Assembly: GCF_026212465.1 (NCBI RefSeq)
Contig: NC_080058.1
Location: forward strand, 18,149,751 to 18,213,750
Length of the DNA: 64,000 nt
Reading direction: 5' to 3'
From: Amaranthus tricolor
Lineage: Eukaryota > Streptophyta > Magnoliopsida > Caryophyllales > Amaranthaceae
This document shows positions 1 through 16,097 of the stretch, one piece after another (positions within the stretch are counted from its first letter, which is position 1; each line of letters begins with the position of its first letter). A program made the position numbers and the translations under genes. The notes beneath the pieces are model-generated. The model saw only the letters and a program-made list of their open reading frames with translations, ran no database searches and was not told the DNA's origin.

Positions 1-231
1 AAATATTCAATAATTCAACTATTCAAGATAAACAAATACATTAACAAACACATTAACAATAAAAAAGATTCAATCACTCAAAAAACATTAAAAAAAGAAA
101 ATCAAGAAACAACATTCTAATAAAATTCAAGAATCAAAATTAAGAATAAAGATTAGAACAAAAAGATTAAGAATTTAAGATTAACATTAAGATTAGGATT
201 AAGAGTGAAAATACCTAAAAAATCAAAAATT
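1..231. other. AT-rich intergenic, nothing recognised
   Basis: This is A-rich sequence with short TTAAGATTAA-like stretches. I see no open frame, terminal repeat or structured motif. It may be the intron side of whatever the GC-rich block at 232-372 belongs to. Confidence 0.5.
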
Positions 232-372
232 TGAGGCGTGAGGCGTAGAGGACAGTCGACCCTCGACAGCAGCGTGGCAGACAGTAAGGCATGAGCAGGA
301 GCGAGCATGAGCAGTGCCAGATAGCAGCGTCTGGGCCGCCGGCGGCAGGCGGCAGGCGGCAGGGGCTGAATG
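232..372 (-). other. GC-rich island, possible exon or 5' UTR
   Basis: About 140 bp of GC-rich sequence stands out sharply from the AT-rich surroundings. It contains a head-to-tail GGCGGCA heptamer repeat (341-363) and several CAGCAG and GCATGAGCA stretches. On the minus strand it is followed by a GGTATTTTC sequence that could be a 5' splice site, with AT-rich DNA beyond, as in an exon-intron border. No domain is recognisable and the strand is an inference. It could instead be a fragment carried by an old element. Confidence 0.3.
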
Positions 373-894
373 ACGGCTGTAGAGTAGAATTATCTTAGGT
401 TATTTTTTTTCAAAGTAGAGAGAAGGGGAGTAATGTAGTGTTTTGAAGTTCATTGTTATTCTAAAAATTGTGTTTTGACCCCCTAGAATTCGAAGATGCT
501 AATTTTCTTTAAATTTTTTTTTAATTTCCCTTTTTTTATCAAATGAGAGTGACGTGTCAATTTCTTGACCGCTGATCTGATATTAGCATTATAAATCTAA
601 CGTCTAAAACACCTTATCCGTGTGCTATCTTAGTAACCAATAACATTTTGTGCAAGTACAACTCATGGATTGCTAAGATGGTAAGATCTCACACGTGTAT
701 ATACAAAGATCATCGACTTAGAATAAGTGATGTATCAATTGAGTAATATATTCATCAAATTGGACAATTAGCTATCTAAAATAATTTATTTGAGTAATAT
801 AAATATTGTATATCAAATATTAAATATTTTTATTATTGAATTTGGTCAAATTGTACAATTTAGGCTATTTAATTCAAAGTTAAAAAAAAAGGTG
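373..894. other. AT-rich intergenic, nothing recognised
   Basis: There is no frame, RNA or terminal repeat that I can support. The sequence is AT-rich with simple runs of T and A. Confidence 0.5.
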
Positions 895-1556
895 GAGTAT
901 TAGTTTCATTACTATAATAGATCGAATTACGATAAGTGAACTTTGAATTACGATCGATTATTAATAGCCTATAAATTACTTTAGTTTAGACTATTCAAGA
1001 TCATAAGTAATAACGTTGAGTTAACTGTCAATGATAGTCTATAACTATAAGATAGTTTGTATTAGTTTCATTCACTCCAATAGGTCTAGTTCCGAACATT
1101 ATTAAGCTTTAAATTTAATACGATCAATTATTAGTGTAATAGATTTATTAGTTTAAAGTATTCAAGGTCACTAATAAGTATAAATACATAATATCATATA
1201 AAATGGTTATGATTACTTGATTAATCTAATTCACTTTATTATAATAAGTTTCAATTATCAAACTTAGAAATACGATCGATTATTAGTGTAATAGAGTAAT
1301 GTATATTCTAATAGCTTATACTCCCTCTAATTAAAAACAAATGTCGCATTTGGAATTTGCATAAATTGTCCCTCTAGTAATATATTCTAAATTTCTATTA
1401 AGTTAATAACAAGCCTAAAAAGAAATCGAGAGAATTACTCTGAATTGGAGGGACTATTAGTTTAGAGTACTCAATAACACTAATAAGTCTAAGTATGTAA
1501 TAGCCTATAAGATAGTTTAGATTATTGTTATTTATTCAAACAAATCGAGTTTCGAT
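895..1556. repeat. degenerate tandem repeat, unit about 152-173 bp
   Basis: The landmark ACGATC[GA]ATTATTA recurs with its C at 951, 1121 and 1273. A second landmark, TTAGTTTA followed by TATTCAAG or TACTCAA, recurs at 981, 1148 and 1457. Spacings are 170 and 152 for the first landmark. For the second they are 167 and 309, and 309 becomes 173 once the MITE at 1321-1454 and its TA duplication are removed. Roughly four diverged units are present. The array is cut on its right by the CACTA end at 1557. Confidence 0.6.
1321..1454. mobile_element. Stowaway-like MITE (134 bp, TA duplication)
   Basis: The ends are inverted: CTCCCTCTAATT on the left and AATTGGAGGGAC on the right. A TA dinucleotide directly flanks both ends (1319-1320 and 1455-1456). 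Length, TA target and CTCCCTC termini match Stowaway-type (Tc1/mariner-derived) MITEs of plants. It has no coding capacity and sits inside the degenerate tandem array, so it is younger than that array. Confidence 0.75.
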
Positions 1557-1570
1557 CACTAGTGGAAAAA
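1557..1570 (+). repeat. CACTA terminal inverted repeat, 5' copy
   Basis: CACTAGTGGAAAAA has the CACTA head and purine-rich tail typical of En/Spm termini. The preceding GAT is the candidate 3-bp target copy. The partner repeat is not found in this window. Confidence 0.75.
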
Positions 1571-1587
1571 AACGTATTTGCTACTTA

Positions 1588-1752
1588 TCATTTGCTGCGG
1601 ATTTTGTATATACGCAACAATAAATAGGAAAAAGATTAAAAAAACCATTAATTGCTGCGGTTTTAGGCCTTGACCGTCGCAAATACTCAGTAGCACAATT
1701 AATTGCTGCGGTTTTTGCGGTGACTGCAGCAAATAACACACTCAAATGCTGC
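1588..1752 (+). repeat. CACTA subterminal hairpin repeats, left block
   Basis: Three repeats of about 35-40 bp have the form TTGCTGCGGT...GACCGCAGCAA, each able to fold on itself: near 1590-1623, 1647-1684 and 1698-1738. A fourth starts at 1744 and is split by the solo LTR, continuing at 16012. Arrays like this bind TNP1/TNPA-type proteins in the En/Spm system. Binding here is inferred from that family. Confidence 0.65.
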
Positions 1753-4501
<2,749 letters not shown>

Positions 4502-4516
4502 AATTCCCCCTTTTTG
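4502..4516 (-). promoter_or_regulatory. Polypurine tract of Sirevirus A
   Basis: On the minus strand CAAAAAGGGGGAATT directly precedes the 3' LTR start TGTTGG. It is the expected plus-strand primer for reverse transcription. Confidence 0.8.
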
Positions 4517-4683
4517 ATGATGACAAACTTTTAAACAAACTTAAACACAATAGAGTAAACCAATGTTGAAGAGCATGTTAGAGATCAAAACAACTCTTAC
4601 AATTTCAGCATAAAACTTAAACAATGATGTAAAATGATCAGAGAGAAAAAAAACTTAAAAACAGAACAGATGCATCCAAAACA

Positions 4684-4778
4684 AGTTCAAAACAAGCATC
4701 ATGTATAATCAAATCATAATCAGAGCTTCAAGTTCAAAACAAGCATCATGTATAATCAAATCATAATCAGAGCTTCAA
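4684..4778. repeat. 47-bp tandem repeat, two copies
   Basis: AGTTCAAAACAAGCATCATG begins at 4684 and again at 4731, with near-identical sequence through AATCAGAGCTTCA in both. It lies between the 3' ORF and the polypurine tract of Sirevirus A, in the zone that holds AATCAGAGC repeats. Confidence 0.8.
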
Positions 4779-4901
4779 TGTATAAACAGTAATCAGAGCT
4801 CAGCAATGAATCAATGAATCATAACCTTAATCCTTATGCCCAACATAATAGATTTAATTAGAGCTAAAAATATTCAAGCATCATGCAAGTTTGTGTCAAA
4901 T

Positions 4902-4913
4902 ATTCCCCCTTTT
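4902..4913 (-). promoter_or_regulatory. Second polypurine-tract copy of Sirevirus A
   Basis: On the minus strand AAAAGGGGGAAT, preceded by TGATGTC, lies about 400 bp upstream of the functional tract. Element B has the same extra copy at 38919-38930. Multiplied tracts near the 3' LTR are a reported hallmark of Sireviruses. Confidence 0.7.
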
Positions 4914-5196
4914 GACATCATTCAAAAAGAATTTGAGCAATCAAACCACAGCACTAAGCATATAGTCATAGTCAAAGAGAGAATGAGGATGCACAAAGTA
5001 AAAAGCAGTAACAATGAATGCAAATAAGATCAGCTATGATCAATCGTCACAGATAGTTAGTAGCATAAAAGAAAATGTAGGTCATAGTATGAATTAAGAC
5101 AAACAGTACCCCAGCTGGTACAAATCAAAAAAAAAAGTTGTTTGATGATAGTGATGGTTGCAACAAATAAGAAAATATTATGAATATCAGGAGAAA

Positions 5197-6825
5197 TTAA
5201 GATGCAGGAGCTTCTTCATCTATATATTCTGTTTCCACCTCTACTGTGTCGAGCTTGGCCCCCAAACGTGCTTCCAGTTGGTCCATTTGAGCAGATAGTG
5301 AGGCTATGGAGACACGAATTTCATCCTTAAAAACAAGGAAGCTTGTCTGCAATTCTGTGAGTTTTAGGAGAAGGGAGGATAGAGGGGCTGTAGGAACTGT
5401 AGTGTCACCTAAACCTTGATTTGGTGATGTTTGTACTGGTGCTGGTGATGATGGTATAGGTGACTGTGGTGGTGAAGATGGTTGAATTGGTGATTGTGGT
5501 GGTGAAGAAAGATTATGGAATGATGGTGTGGCAGGTTTAGGTGAGGAAGGATGGCTTGGTTCAGATGTTGTATAAGAGGTTGAGTCATCATCAATAATAA
5601 CAACAGGTTTCTTTCCTTTGGAAGCTAGCCTACGACTCTTCCTAGGGTTTGAACCAGGTAAAGAACTCTCCTCATCTTTCTTTTCTTCTTCCTCCACAGC
5701 ATCCTCCACAGGTTCCTTCTCAACTTCCCCCTTACTTGAATTTTCCTCCTGTTCCTCTTCAGAATGCCCCTCTGCCTTCTCAGTGGCAGAGGAAACAGGC
5801 TCTTGTTCCTCCTTATTTACTTCCTCCTCCTTAATTTTTTCTTCATTTTCTTCTTCATTTGTGCCCTCAGATTATTCAAAAATATTCTCAAGAGTCCCAT
5901 TTTCATTTAATCTTAGATGCAAGTTATTCAAACACTTAACACCTACTTTGTTGTTTGGACCCATGGGATAATTTGGACCATCAAGAGGAACACTTAACTT
6001 CATAAATATCCATGTTAACAACCCACCATATCCTAACACATTACCCTAAAAAATACAATCATTCAAGTGACAAATCATCAAAGAGGGAAAATTAATCTTG
6101 ATGTTATTAGCCATACAATATATTAACGTAGCATCCCTTAAACTGACCTCACTTCTTTTAGATGTGCGAGGCAAGATAAATCGTCTTGCTATATTGTATA
6201 ACAACTTGTGCATAGGTGACAGCACATTGTGACTAATCTTTCCTCTTTTCTCTTTTATCCCTAAAAACTTCCAAACTACTTTCTCATTTATCCCAGAAAA
6301 TTTGATTTTTGACCCAACAACGTATATATCAAATATAGTGGAGGGAACACCTAACCATCCTCCTAAAATCAAACTATTAAATTCAATTTTAATCCCCTTT
6401 ACAACACTAGTACAAACGCCATGGTCAAAAGAAAAGTTTGAAACAAACTCGCGCATCAAGTTGGGGTACATTGGGTTACAGCATTGTTCTGCCATTAAAG
6501 ATTCCCAAGATTGATTTTTCAAAATGGCGTGAAATTGAGGAAAGAAATTGGATTCATTCCATTGTTTGTCTAGCCCGAAACCAACAATCATTTCTTTGGA
6601 TATCTCCTCAGCACTAACTGGAACAACAACTTTTGCCCTTTTTGAAGATGATCTCTTTACTGTAGAGCCCCTCTCTCTCTTTTGGGTTTCATGCACTCCA
6701 GAAGCAACCGGGATTTCCCGTTGCTTTCTTGATGTGGACTCAGTTTCGGTAATGAGAGGTGTTGGATGGATGATTTGTAGAGGTTTGGGTTGCTTCATTT
6801 TTGGTGTTTGATTCTTAGTTTTCAT
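5197..6825 (-). pseudogene. Sirevirus A extra 3' ORF (so-called env-like)
   Basis: ATG at 6825; one frame of 543 codons with in-frame stops near 6046 and about 5873. Order: a basic Ser/Lys-rich N-terminus with NLS-like runs (KRERGSTVKRSSSKRAKV); a globular region of about 190 residues (GFGLDKQWNESNFFPQFHAI, YPNLMREFVSNFSFDHGVC, HKLLYNIARRFILPRTS) resembling the 'putative plant transposon protein' domain; a Glu-rich linker; a Pro/Ser/Thr-rich stretch; and a C-terminal heptad-like helix ending in LGAKLDTVE. No signal peptide or membrane segment is visible, so the envelope label used for this position in SIRE-type elements is not supported here. Element B has the same ORF at 36924-38780. Confidence 0.75.
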
Positions 6826-7346
6826 GGTGATTTGAAGAATTAAGAAAAGGAGAAAGCAAGAATGGAATGTTGAAATGCAATTGAAGGCGGTTTTGAAATG
6901 CAGTGAGTTGAAGACGGTTTTGAGAGTGAAATTGAAGATGAAATGATGGATTTGACGTGAGAGAGTGGATTTAATAAGTATGAGGTGACAGTTACTTTAA
7001 TGAATTTTGGTGCTTCATTGTTCTTATTTAGGTATATGGACACAGAAAGTAAAATGGAAACAGACGAGTTTAGTGAAGAACTATGATGATTTAACTCCCG
7101 CTATTTTAATGGAAATTGCTGGGTAAATATATATATTAAGTATTATGAAATTTTATGAAGATGAAAAATAAATGGAAATTTTATGCTACTATTATCTGAT
7201 CAAATCAAACAAGCAATCATATGAGCATTCACAGTATACACTTTTAAATGGTGCGTACCTGATCCTTTCGATAATCGATTTTTCAATCAAGATTTTGTGG
7301 TTGATCGACCTTTTCAATTTTCATTCTGTCTTTAAGGATCACATAT
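6826..7346 (-). other. Sirevirus A spacer between pol and the 3' ORF
   Basis: No coding frame of note. It is rich in TGA and TTGAA on the + strand. It matches in position the 36331-36923 spacer of element B and is part of the element. Confidence 0.6.
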
Positions 7347-10300
7347 GTCACTCACTTCAATGCAACTTGATCATGCCAAGTTCCAATCTCATTTTCTCAT
7401 GTTGTTCCCTTGGAAGCGGTTTAGTCATGATATCTGCTATTTGCTCGTTGGTGTTTACATGCTTTAAAATAATATTTTTATTTTCAACATTATCCTTAAG
7501 AAAATGATGCCTAATGTGTATGTGTTTACTCTTGAATGATGCACTGGATATTTAGATATGCATATGGCACTGGTATTATCACAATAAATAGGAACACATT
7601 CAAACTTAATACCAAAATCTCTTAGCTGCTGCTTTATCCAAAGCATTTGGGAACAGCAAGCTGCTGCTGCTACGTATTCAGCTTCGGCAGTAGATAATGC
7701 AACAGTGTTTTGTTTCTTGGAACTCCATGAAACTAAACATGAGCTAAGAAATTGTACCATACCTGATGTACTTTTTCTATTAACTAGATCACCTGCATAA
7801 TCTGCATCACTAAAACCTTTCAAATCATAAACATCACTTTTAGGATAAAATAAGGATAAGTCATCAGTTCCCTTCAGATATCTTAAAATACGTTTTACTG
7901 CAGTGAGATGTGATTCTTTAGGATTGGATTGAAATCTAGCACATAAACCAACACTGAAAGCAATATCGGGTCTACTAGCAGTTAGATGTAATAAAGAGCC
8001 AATCATGCCTCTATACATAGTTTGATCAATATTTATTCCATTTGGGTCTTCATCTAATCTAACATTTGTAGCCATGGGTGTGTTGTTGGTTTTAGCATTA
8101 TTCAAGCCATATTTCTTGAGAAGTTCTTTTATATATTTTTGTTGATGAATAAAGATACCATTCGCTGTTTGTTTAATTTGTAACCCAAGGAAGAAGTTTA
8201 ATTCCCCCATCATGCTCATTTCAAATTCAGTGCTCATTAGGTTAGCAAATTCTTTACACAACAGTTCATTGGTGGCTCCAAAGATTATATCATCAACATA
8301 TATTTGAACAACTAAAATATCCGAACCTCTATTCTTAAAGAATAAGGTTTTGTCAATTTTGCCTCTTACAAAGTCATTTTGAATCAAAAACTTTGACAGT
8401 CTTTCATACCATTGCCTAGGAGCTTGTTTTAAGCCATAAAGAGCTTTATCAAGCATGTAGACATGATCGAGACAAGAGGTATTTTCAAAGCCTGGGGGTT
8501 GTTCAACAAAAACTTCTTCATCAAGAAAACCATTTAAGAAAGCACATTTCACATCCATTTGATATAATTTAAAGTTCATGAATGCAGCAAAAGAAATTAA
8601 GATTCTTATAGCCTCTAACCTTGCTACCGGAGCAAATGTCTCGGTATAATCAATACCTTCTTGTTGATTGTATCCTTTTACCACGAGCCTTGCTTTGTTT
8701 CTAACAATTATTCCATGCTCATCTAGTTTATTTCGAAATACCCATTTCAAACAAATTACCTTTTTGTGTTTCGGTTTGGGTTCCAAGTGCCAAACTTTAT
8801 TTCTTTCAAATTCATTTAATTCATCTTGCATGGCCACGATCCATTCGGAATCCTTTAGAGCTTCTTTATGATTCTTGGGCTCGAGTGATGATAGGAACGC
8901 AAAGTATGCACAAAAGTTTCTCATTTGAGATCTAGTTTGTGTTCCTTTATTCAAATCACTTATAATCAAATCAAGAGGATGATAACTTTGATACTTCCAA
9001 GGTTTGGGCACAAATTCTCTTGTGGGAACAATAGCATGTTCTGGTTCATCAGCTTGATGAACATTCTGTTCAGCTACTGGATCGTTTTGCTCTTCTGTGG
9101 GAACAGCTGTATTGGGAACAGTCTATTGGTTCTGAAGTACCGGCTGTTCCTGATCAAGATCGTTCCTTTCTGCCTCTTCTGGGATCAGCTGTTCACCTGC
9201 TGTTCCTTGATCTTGCATTTTCATTTCTTCTTCATCATTCTCTAGATTTGCAAGACCTATCTTAAAATTATTTGTATCCTGTTCACTAGACAAAAAGTTA
9301 GTTTCATCGAAAATTATGTGAATGGATTCTTCCACGCTCATTGTTCTTTTGTTATAAACTCTGTAAGCCTTACTATGTGATGAGTAGCCAAGAAATACTG
9401 CTTCATCACTTCTTTCATCAAACTTCCCTATATTTCGTTTTCCATTCACATGAACAAAACATTTGCATCCAAACACATGAAAATAGGAAATATTTGGTTT
9501 AACACCTTTAAGCAATTCATAGGGTGTCTTTGAAGTGATTGGTCTTATTAATACACGATTCAAAATATAACATGCAGTATTAACAGCTTCGGCCCAAAAA
9601 TTTCTAGGTAGACCACTAGCAATTAACATGGTTCTAGCCATTTTCTCTAAAGTTCTATTTTTCCTTTCTACTACACCATTATGTTGTGGTGTTCGTGTTG
9701 CTGAAAAATTATGACTTAATCCATGTTCATTGCAATAACTCATAAAACTTGAATTTTCAAATTCTTTACCATGATCTGACCTTATGTGAACAATTTGATT
9801 ATTGGTAGATTTTTGTATTTTGTTAGCGAAAGAAACAAACTCATTAAAAGCTTCATCTTTACTAACTAAATATAAAGTCCATGTAAATCTTACTATAATC
9901 ATCAACAATAACAAACACATATCTTTTGCCATTACGGCTTTGTATTCTCATAGGTCCACACAAATCCATGTATATTAGTTCAAGTGGTTTAGAGGTGGTC
10001 ACAACATTCTTTGGTTTAAAAGATGACCTAACTTGTTTTCCTTTGGCACAAGGATCACAAAATTCATCCTTAAGGAATTTTATAGCTGGTAGTCCTCTAA
10101 CTAGGTCTTTTGATCTTAATGAATTAATCAATGTATAACTAGCATGACCTAGACGCTTATGCCAAAGAAGTGGGTCGTCTTCTACAACACTTAGACACGT
10201 TAGATTGGTCTTGGGAACTGTGTCCAGGTCCACTACATAAGTGTTCCTTTTTCTAATTCCCTCAAGAATGATGTCTCCTGTGTCATTCCTAGAAATAATG

Positions 10301-10575
10301 CACTTTTCAGAAGTAAAGTTCACAGAGTTACCTTTATCGCAAAATTGAGAAATGCTAAGTTAGTTATGTTTCAAATTCTCGACTAAAAACACATTATCGA
10401 TAGCATGGGAACATGACCTTCCAACTTTTCCTTTGGCGATTATCTCACCCTTCATATTGTCACCGAAGGTTACTGTTCCCCCATCATAGGCTTCAAGTGA
10501 GAGAAATTTAGATTTGTCACCCCTCATGTGCTTGGAACACCCACTGTCGAGATACCATGAGTTGTTCCCCCTCAC
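7347..10575 (-). pseudogene. pol: Sirevirus A pol (protease, integrase, RT, RNase H)
   Basis: Copia-order polyprotein. The protease active-site region is WYLDSGCSKHM (about 10555). The integrase has the zinc-binding HHCC (WHKRLGHA...CDPCAKGK) and the D,D,E residues in MDLCGP, RSDHGKEF and VVERKNRTLE. RT has the catalytic YVDD (about 8300), and RNase H has [15 protein letters not shown] and CDNTSAI. Defects: a stop just upstream of WYLDSG where element B has a Leu codon, an in-frame stop at NLKHN/LSIS (about 10360), a one-base insertion near 9900, an in-frame TAG at 9123, and a frameshift near 7540 after which RNase H continues in another frame to about 7347. All domains are present, so inactivation is recent. 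Confidence 0.9.
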
Positions 10576-10591
10576 TTAGACCTGTAAAAAA

Positions 10592-12391
10592 TTAATGGTT
10601 AGTTACAGGAACCCAGACTTTCTTGGGTTCCTTGTCGATTTTGCATGAATCATTTTTCTTGTTCTGAATGTTATCGACATAGTTTTTGTTGGAGACAGTA
10701 TACTGTTCCTTTTTGGTGGACTGGTCCTTCAGATGACCAGTTCCTCCACAGAAGGAACATAATCTGTCACTTGGAAGATCAACGTAAGCTTTCTTCTTCT
10801 TATTATTCTTAAAGTAATTTAGGCCTTTTGAATTTTTACTTTTGGCATCTTGAATCCATTTGGGAGTAATTTTGATTTTTCCTTTTTCTCTTGAATTTAA
10901 TTCAAGCTTATCATCATTGTTACGGTTGGATTCTAGATTCAACTTTAAATTTTGAAAATCATTGCACAAATCTTTAGTAGATGCATCATTCAATTCTTTA
11001 TTCAAGCCTAATAATTTGTATTGCGACAACTCAATATTAAGAATAACATTTTCCTTTTTAATTCTCTCCATATTTTCCTTTAGAATTATGTTTTGATCCA
11101 ACAAACCGAAAAATCTATTTTGGACATCGTATCTAAAGGTGTTTATATAGGAGACATGGTCTTTGCTTACCTTGAGTTCCTTTTCTAATTGGAGACACTT
11201 AACATTGCAATTTTCAAGTTTAGCTTGTGTCTCCTTTAGCAACTCAATCAATTTATTTTTACTTAAATTAGATGAATGAATAGAAAATGGATTAGAAGTA
11301 TTTACCTGCTTCTCCTTGCCTTCGTGCGTAGCCATGAGACATAGGTTAGCTGTCTCCTCTTCTTCGGGAACAATAGTTTCATTTTCACTTTCAGTTTCTC
11401 CCCATGCAGCAATCATGGCCTTGCGAAAGTCGGTCTTGTTAAAGTTTTTTTTGTTCAAAGGTCTTCTTGAATCCCTTGTCTTTCCCTTTCCCTTTTCATT
11501 CTTCCACATTGGGCACTCCTTGATGAAGTGTTCGGTACTTCCACATTTGTGGCATTCAAGATTGGTTTTTATTCTTCTTTCTTTGTTGTTTCTTTGATTT
11601 GTGTACCTGCTATTCCTGAAGAACTTCTTGAATTTTCATACTAGTAGAGCAGCCTCTTCTTCGTCACATTCTGATTCGTCCTGTTCCCCAACTGCCAGGG
11701 CCAGTCCCTTGTTCCTGGAACTGTCAGCTGTTCCCAAATGTAGTTCATGCGTCATTAGGGAACCAGCCAGCTCCTCTAGATTGAACTTTGTAAAATCTTT
11801 GCACTCTTGTATAGCAGTAACCTTGGCCCTCCAGCGCTCATCTTGAGGAAGGCTCCTAAGAATCTTCCTTACTTGTTTATCAGTGGGAATTATTCTTCCA
11901 AGAGAGACAAGTTCGTTTGTTATGTTGGTGAACCTAGTGAACATCTCTTGGATGTTTTCTCTTGGCTCCATAACAAATCTCTCGTATTTAGACATTAACA
12001 AATCAATTTTGGACCGTTTGACTTCACTTGTTCCCTCATGGGTAACAGCTAGCAGGTCCCAAATTTGCTTAGCAGATTTGCACCCCATTATTCTATTATG
12101 CTCGTTTAGTCCAAGCCCACAATAAAGTAATTTTATTGCAAGAGCGTTTAATTCAATTTTTTGAAAATCTTCTTTTTCATATTCGGTTATTGGTTTGGGA
12201 ACTACTTCATTGTTGGAGTTAGTAATGGTTACCTCAAAATCTCCGATTTCGATGACTCTCCACACTTGATAGTTCTCAGCCTTGATGAAGACTTCCATCC
12301 TATTTTTCCAGTATGTATGGAATTTTCCATCGAACATTGGCGGTCTTTGAGTTGAATACCCTTCTTCCATTCGCTCGTTCATAATTGACAT
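10592..12391 (-). pseudogene. gag: Sirevirus A gag
   Basis: Gag capsid/nucleocapsid precursor. The first ATG in frame is at 12391; a frame extends to 12403 but lacks an ATG there. The N-terminal part has the copia gag (UBN2/DUF4219-like) look: PPMFDGKFHTYWKNRMEVF, then ...SAKQIWDLLAVTHEGT and VSLGRIIPTDKQVRKILRSL. A single in-frame TGA (11636-11638) interrupts it. After the stop the same frame continues through a CCHC zinc knuckle (CHKCGSTEHFIKECPMW) and a long Lys/Asn-rich, coiled-coil-like region. A second knuckle-like motif near 10750 (CSFCGGTGHLKDQS) lacks its last Cys. It ends VWVPVTNH then stop, just before pol. Only one defect is visible, so decay is slight. Confidence 0.88.
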
Positions 12392-12445
12392 TGTCGGGAA
12401 CACCAGGATTCTGCCCTCAGGGTTTCCTGATCTACTGGGAACAGC

Positions 12446-12457
12446 GCTCAGATACCA
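12446..12457 (-). promoter_or_regulatory. Primer binding site, initiator tRNA-Met type
   Basis: On the minus strand TGGTATCTGAGC lies two bases inside the 5' LTR. The usual plant copia site is TGGTATCAGAGC, complementary to the 3' end of initiator tRNA-Met, so there is one mismatch. It defines the 5' LTR and the element's orientation. Confidence 0.8.
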
Positions 12458-12459
12458 AT

Positions 12460-14454
<1,995 letters not shown>

Positions 14455-16011
14455 AATTAGGGTTGTTCATGGAGAAACTTGTGTTGTAGTATAAGGAATT
14501 ATTTGGGTAGTATGTAAATTCTAATGTGTTGATGAATGATTGTTTAGAAAAAAAATTGTATTTGTAAGAAGTAAATTATTTTGGGACTATGTAGTTGATT
14601 TTCAATATGTGGACATGAGTTTATGATTTTTGATGGTAGGAATTTAATAAGAAATGTGAACATTGAAATTTGTATGTATTTGTAAAAAAAATGACAAAAT
14701 CCCGTAGGTTTTGAAAATGGTGAAAAAAGGGTGTTTTTGGAACATTTTTGGCTTTGAAATTAGGTTAAAAATACTTACACTATGTTATAAATTATGGAAA
14801 TTGGTACCTGGGGGTTTTGATGCCTTCTGGACGCAACGATGAAGTCGGATTTTCAGTTGGACAGTTTTAAATTGCGGTTTTGGACAGATTATTTATGCTG
14901 TCCTGTTTTGTGCGTTTACCATGTTATAGTATGTGATGGATGTTCATGTGTGTGTGTGTTATGGTTGATTTGAGGAAAGTGTGTATGTGTGCTTATTTCC
15001 CTAATACGATTGAACCTTGTAGGAAGTCGATTCGTGACCGGGAATTGAATAGGACGCTTGAGAGTTGGTTATCTTGCTTAAGGTATGTACACGCAGCGAA
15101 GTTCGCATTTAGTCCGATGTATCATATAATAATGGTAAACAAAAGTAAAGTATGGTTATATAGTATGAATAATGTTATCTTTCCGAATAAATAATTTTGA
15201 TACATTGTTTTGATAAGCGGAGGTAATATGACCTCCCTAACCTTAAAATGGACGTAGTATGACGTCAATTAGTGGAAATGAATTACTCGCGGTATATGGG
15301 GGCATTATGAGCCACCGCGGGGGTATGCATACTTAACCATAGGCACCGAAGTAAGGCGACTATGGTAGAGTCTTGCTTAGGGGTTAGCTTCCCCTAATGT
15401 AATGTCTCACTTATGGAGATTGGAGTTGTAACGGCAATATGGTTGGATAGTACAGCAGTATGGCTGACTAACCCTTACATGAAATTGATTATTCTTTATT
15501 AGCGTGATCGAAGCGTATTTTCTGAAACCGACAGCTATTAAATCTTTCTCTTGTTGTATTTAATTAATTGGTATGCGACGTTTGCTGACGTGTACTTTTG
15601 GTCTTAACGATCCTGCGATGATGTTGTTTCCCTTCTGGGCAATGACTAGCAGTAAGTTAAGTTGCAGGTCTGGGGAGTGAGGATTGTCCCTTGGAGAAAT
15701 AAATCGTTAGGTTACAGAAGTCTTGATAAGAACTTCTATTAATGTTTAAAGAATATTTGGTTTTATGAGGCGATCTCGTTCTCAAGTTGTAATAAGTAGA
15801 TTTAATTTCACAATCTTATCCGCTGCTAAGAATTTCTTTTATCTAGTAGTTTATAATAAAACTAATAGAACTCGATCCGCAAGCTTTCTTTGATTTCAAA
15901 TCCATTTTATAATTGCCTTCTAACATCTTGGTTTGACTCGGAATATATTTAGTTTCTTTAAAAAGGTCGTTTTCTCTTTTCAAACGATCCGAGTTTTTCC
16001 GAGATGTTACA
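14455..16011. other. Right arm of the solo LTR, no gene
   Basis: LTR sequence downstream of the (TA)n array. The 84-codon frame at 14940-15194 has no family features. The GC-balanced block 15200-15480 (GACCTCC, GACGTCA, CCACCGCGGG) resembles the middle of plant Ty3/gypsy LTRs. The arm ends with ...CCGAGATGTTACA. Confidence 0.55.
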
Positions 16012-16097
16012 GCTGCGGTTGATGGTGTGCCCCCAGCAAATAGTCCACGAAGAATGTCAACTGCTGCGGTTCTTGCTATGACCGCAACAATTAACTG
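16012..16097 (+). repeat. CACTA subterminal hairpin repeats, right block
   Basis: This is the second half of the fourth repeat (GGTTGATGGTGTGC...CAGCAAATAG), followed by a fifth copy near 16056-16097 (CTGCTGCGGTTC...GACCGCAACA). Together with 1588-1752 it restores a continuous array once the nested LTR is removed. Confidence 0.65.

Noticed and set aside
5618..5971. Ser-rich + strand frame
   Set aside because: It is antisense to the acidic and Pro/Ser-rich part of the Sirevirus A extra ORF.
14940..15194. 84-codon frame in the solo LTR
   Set aside because: It lies within LTR sequence, has no family features and starts in a GT-rich run.
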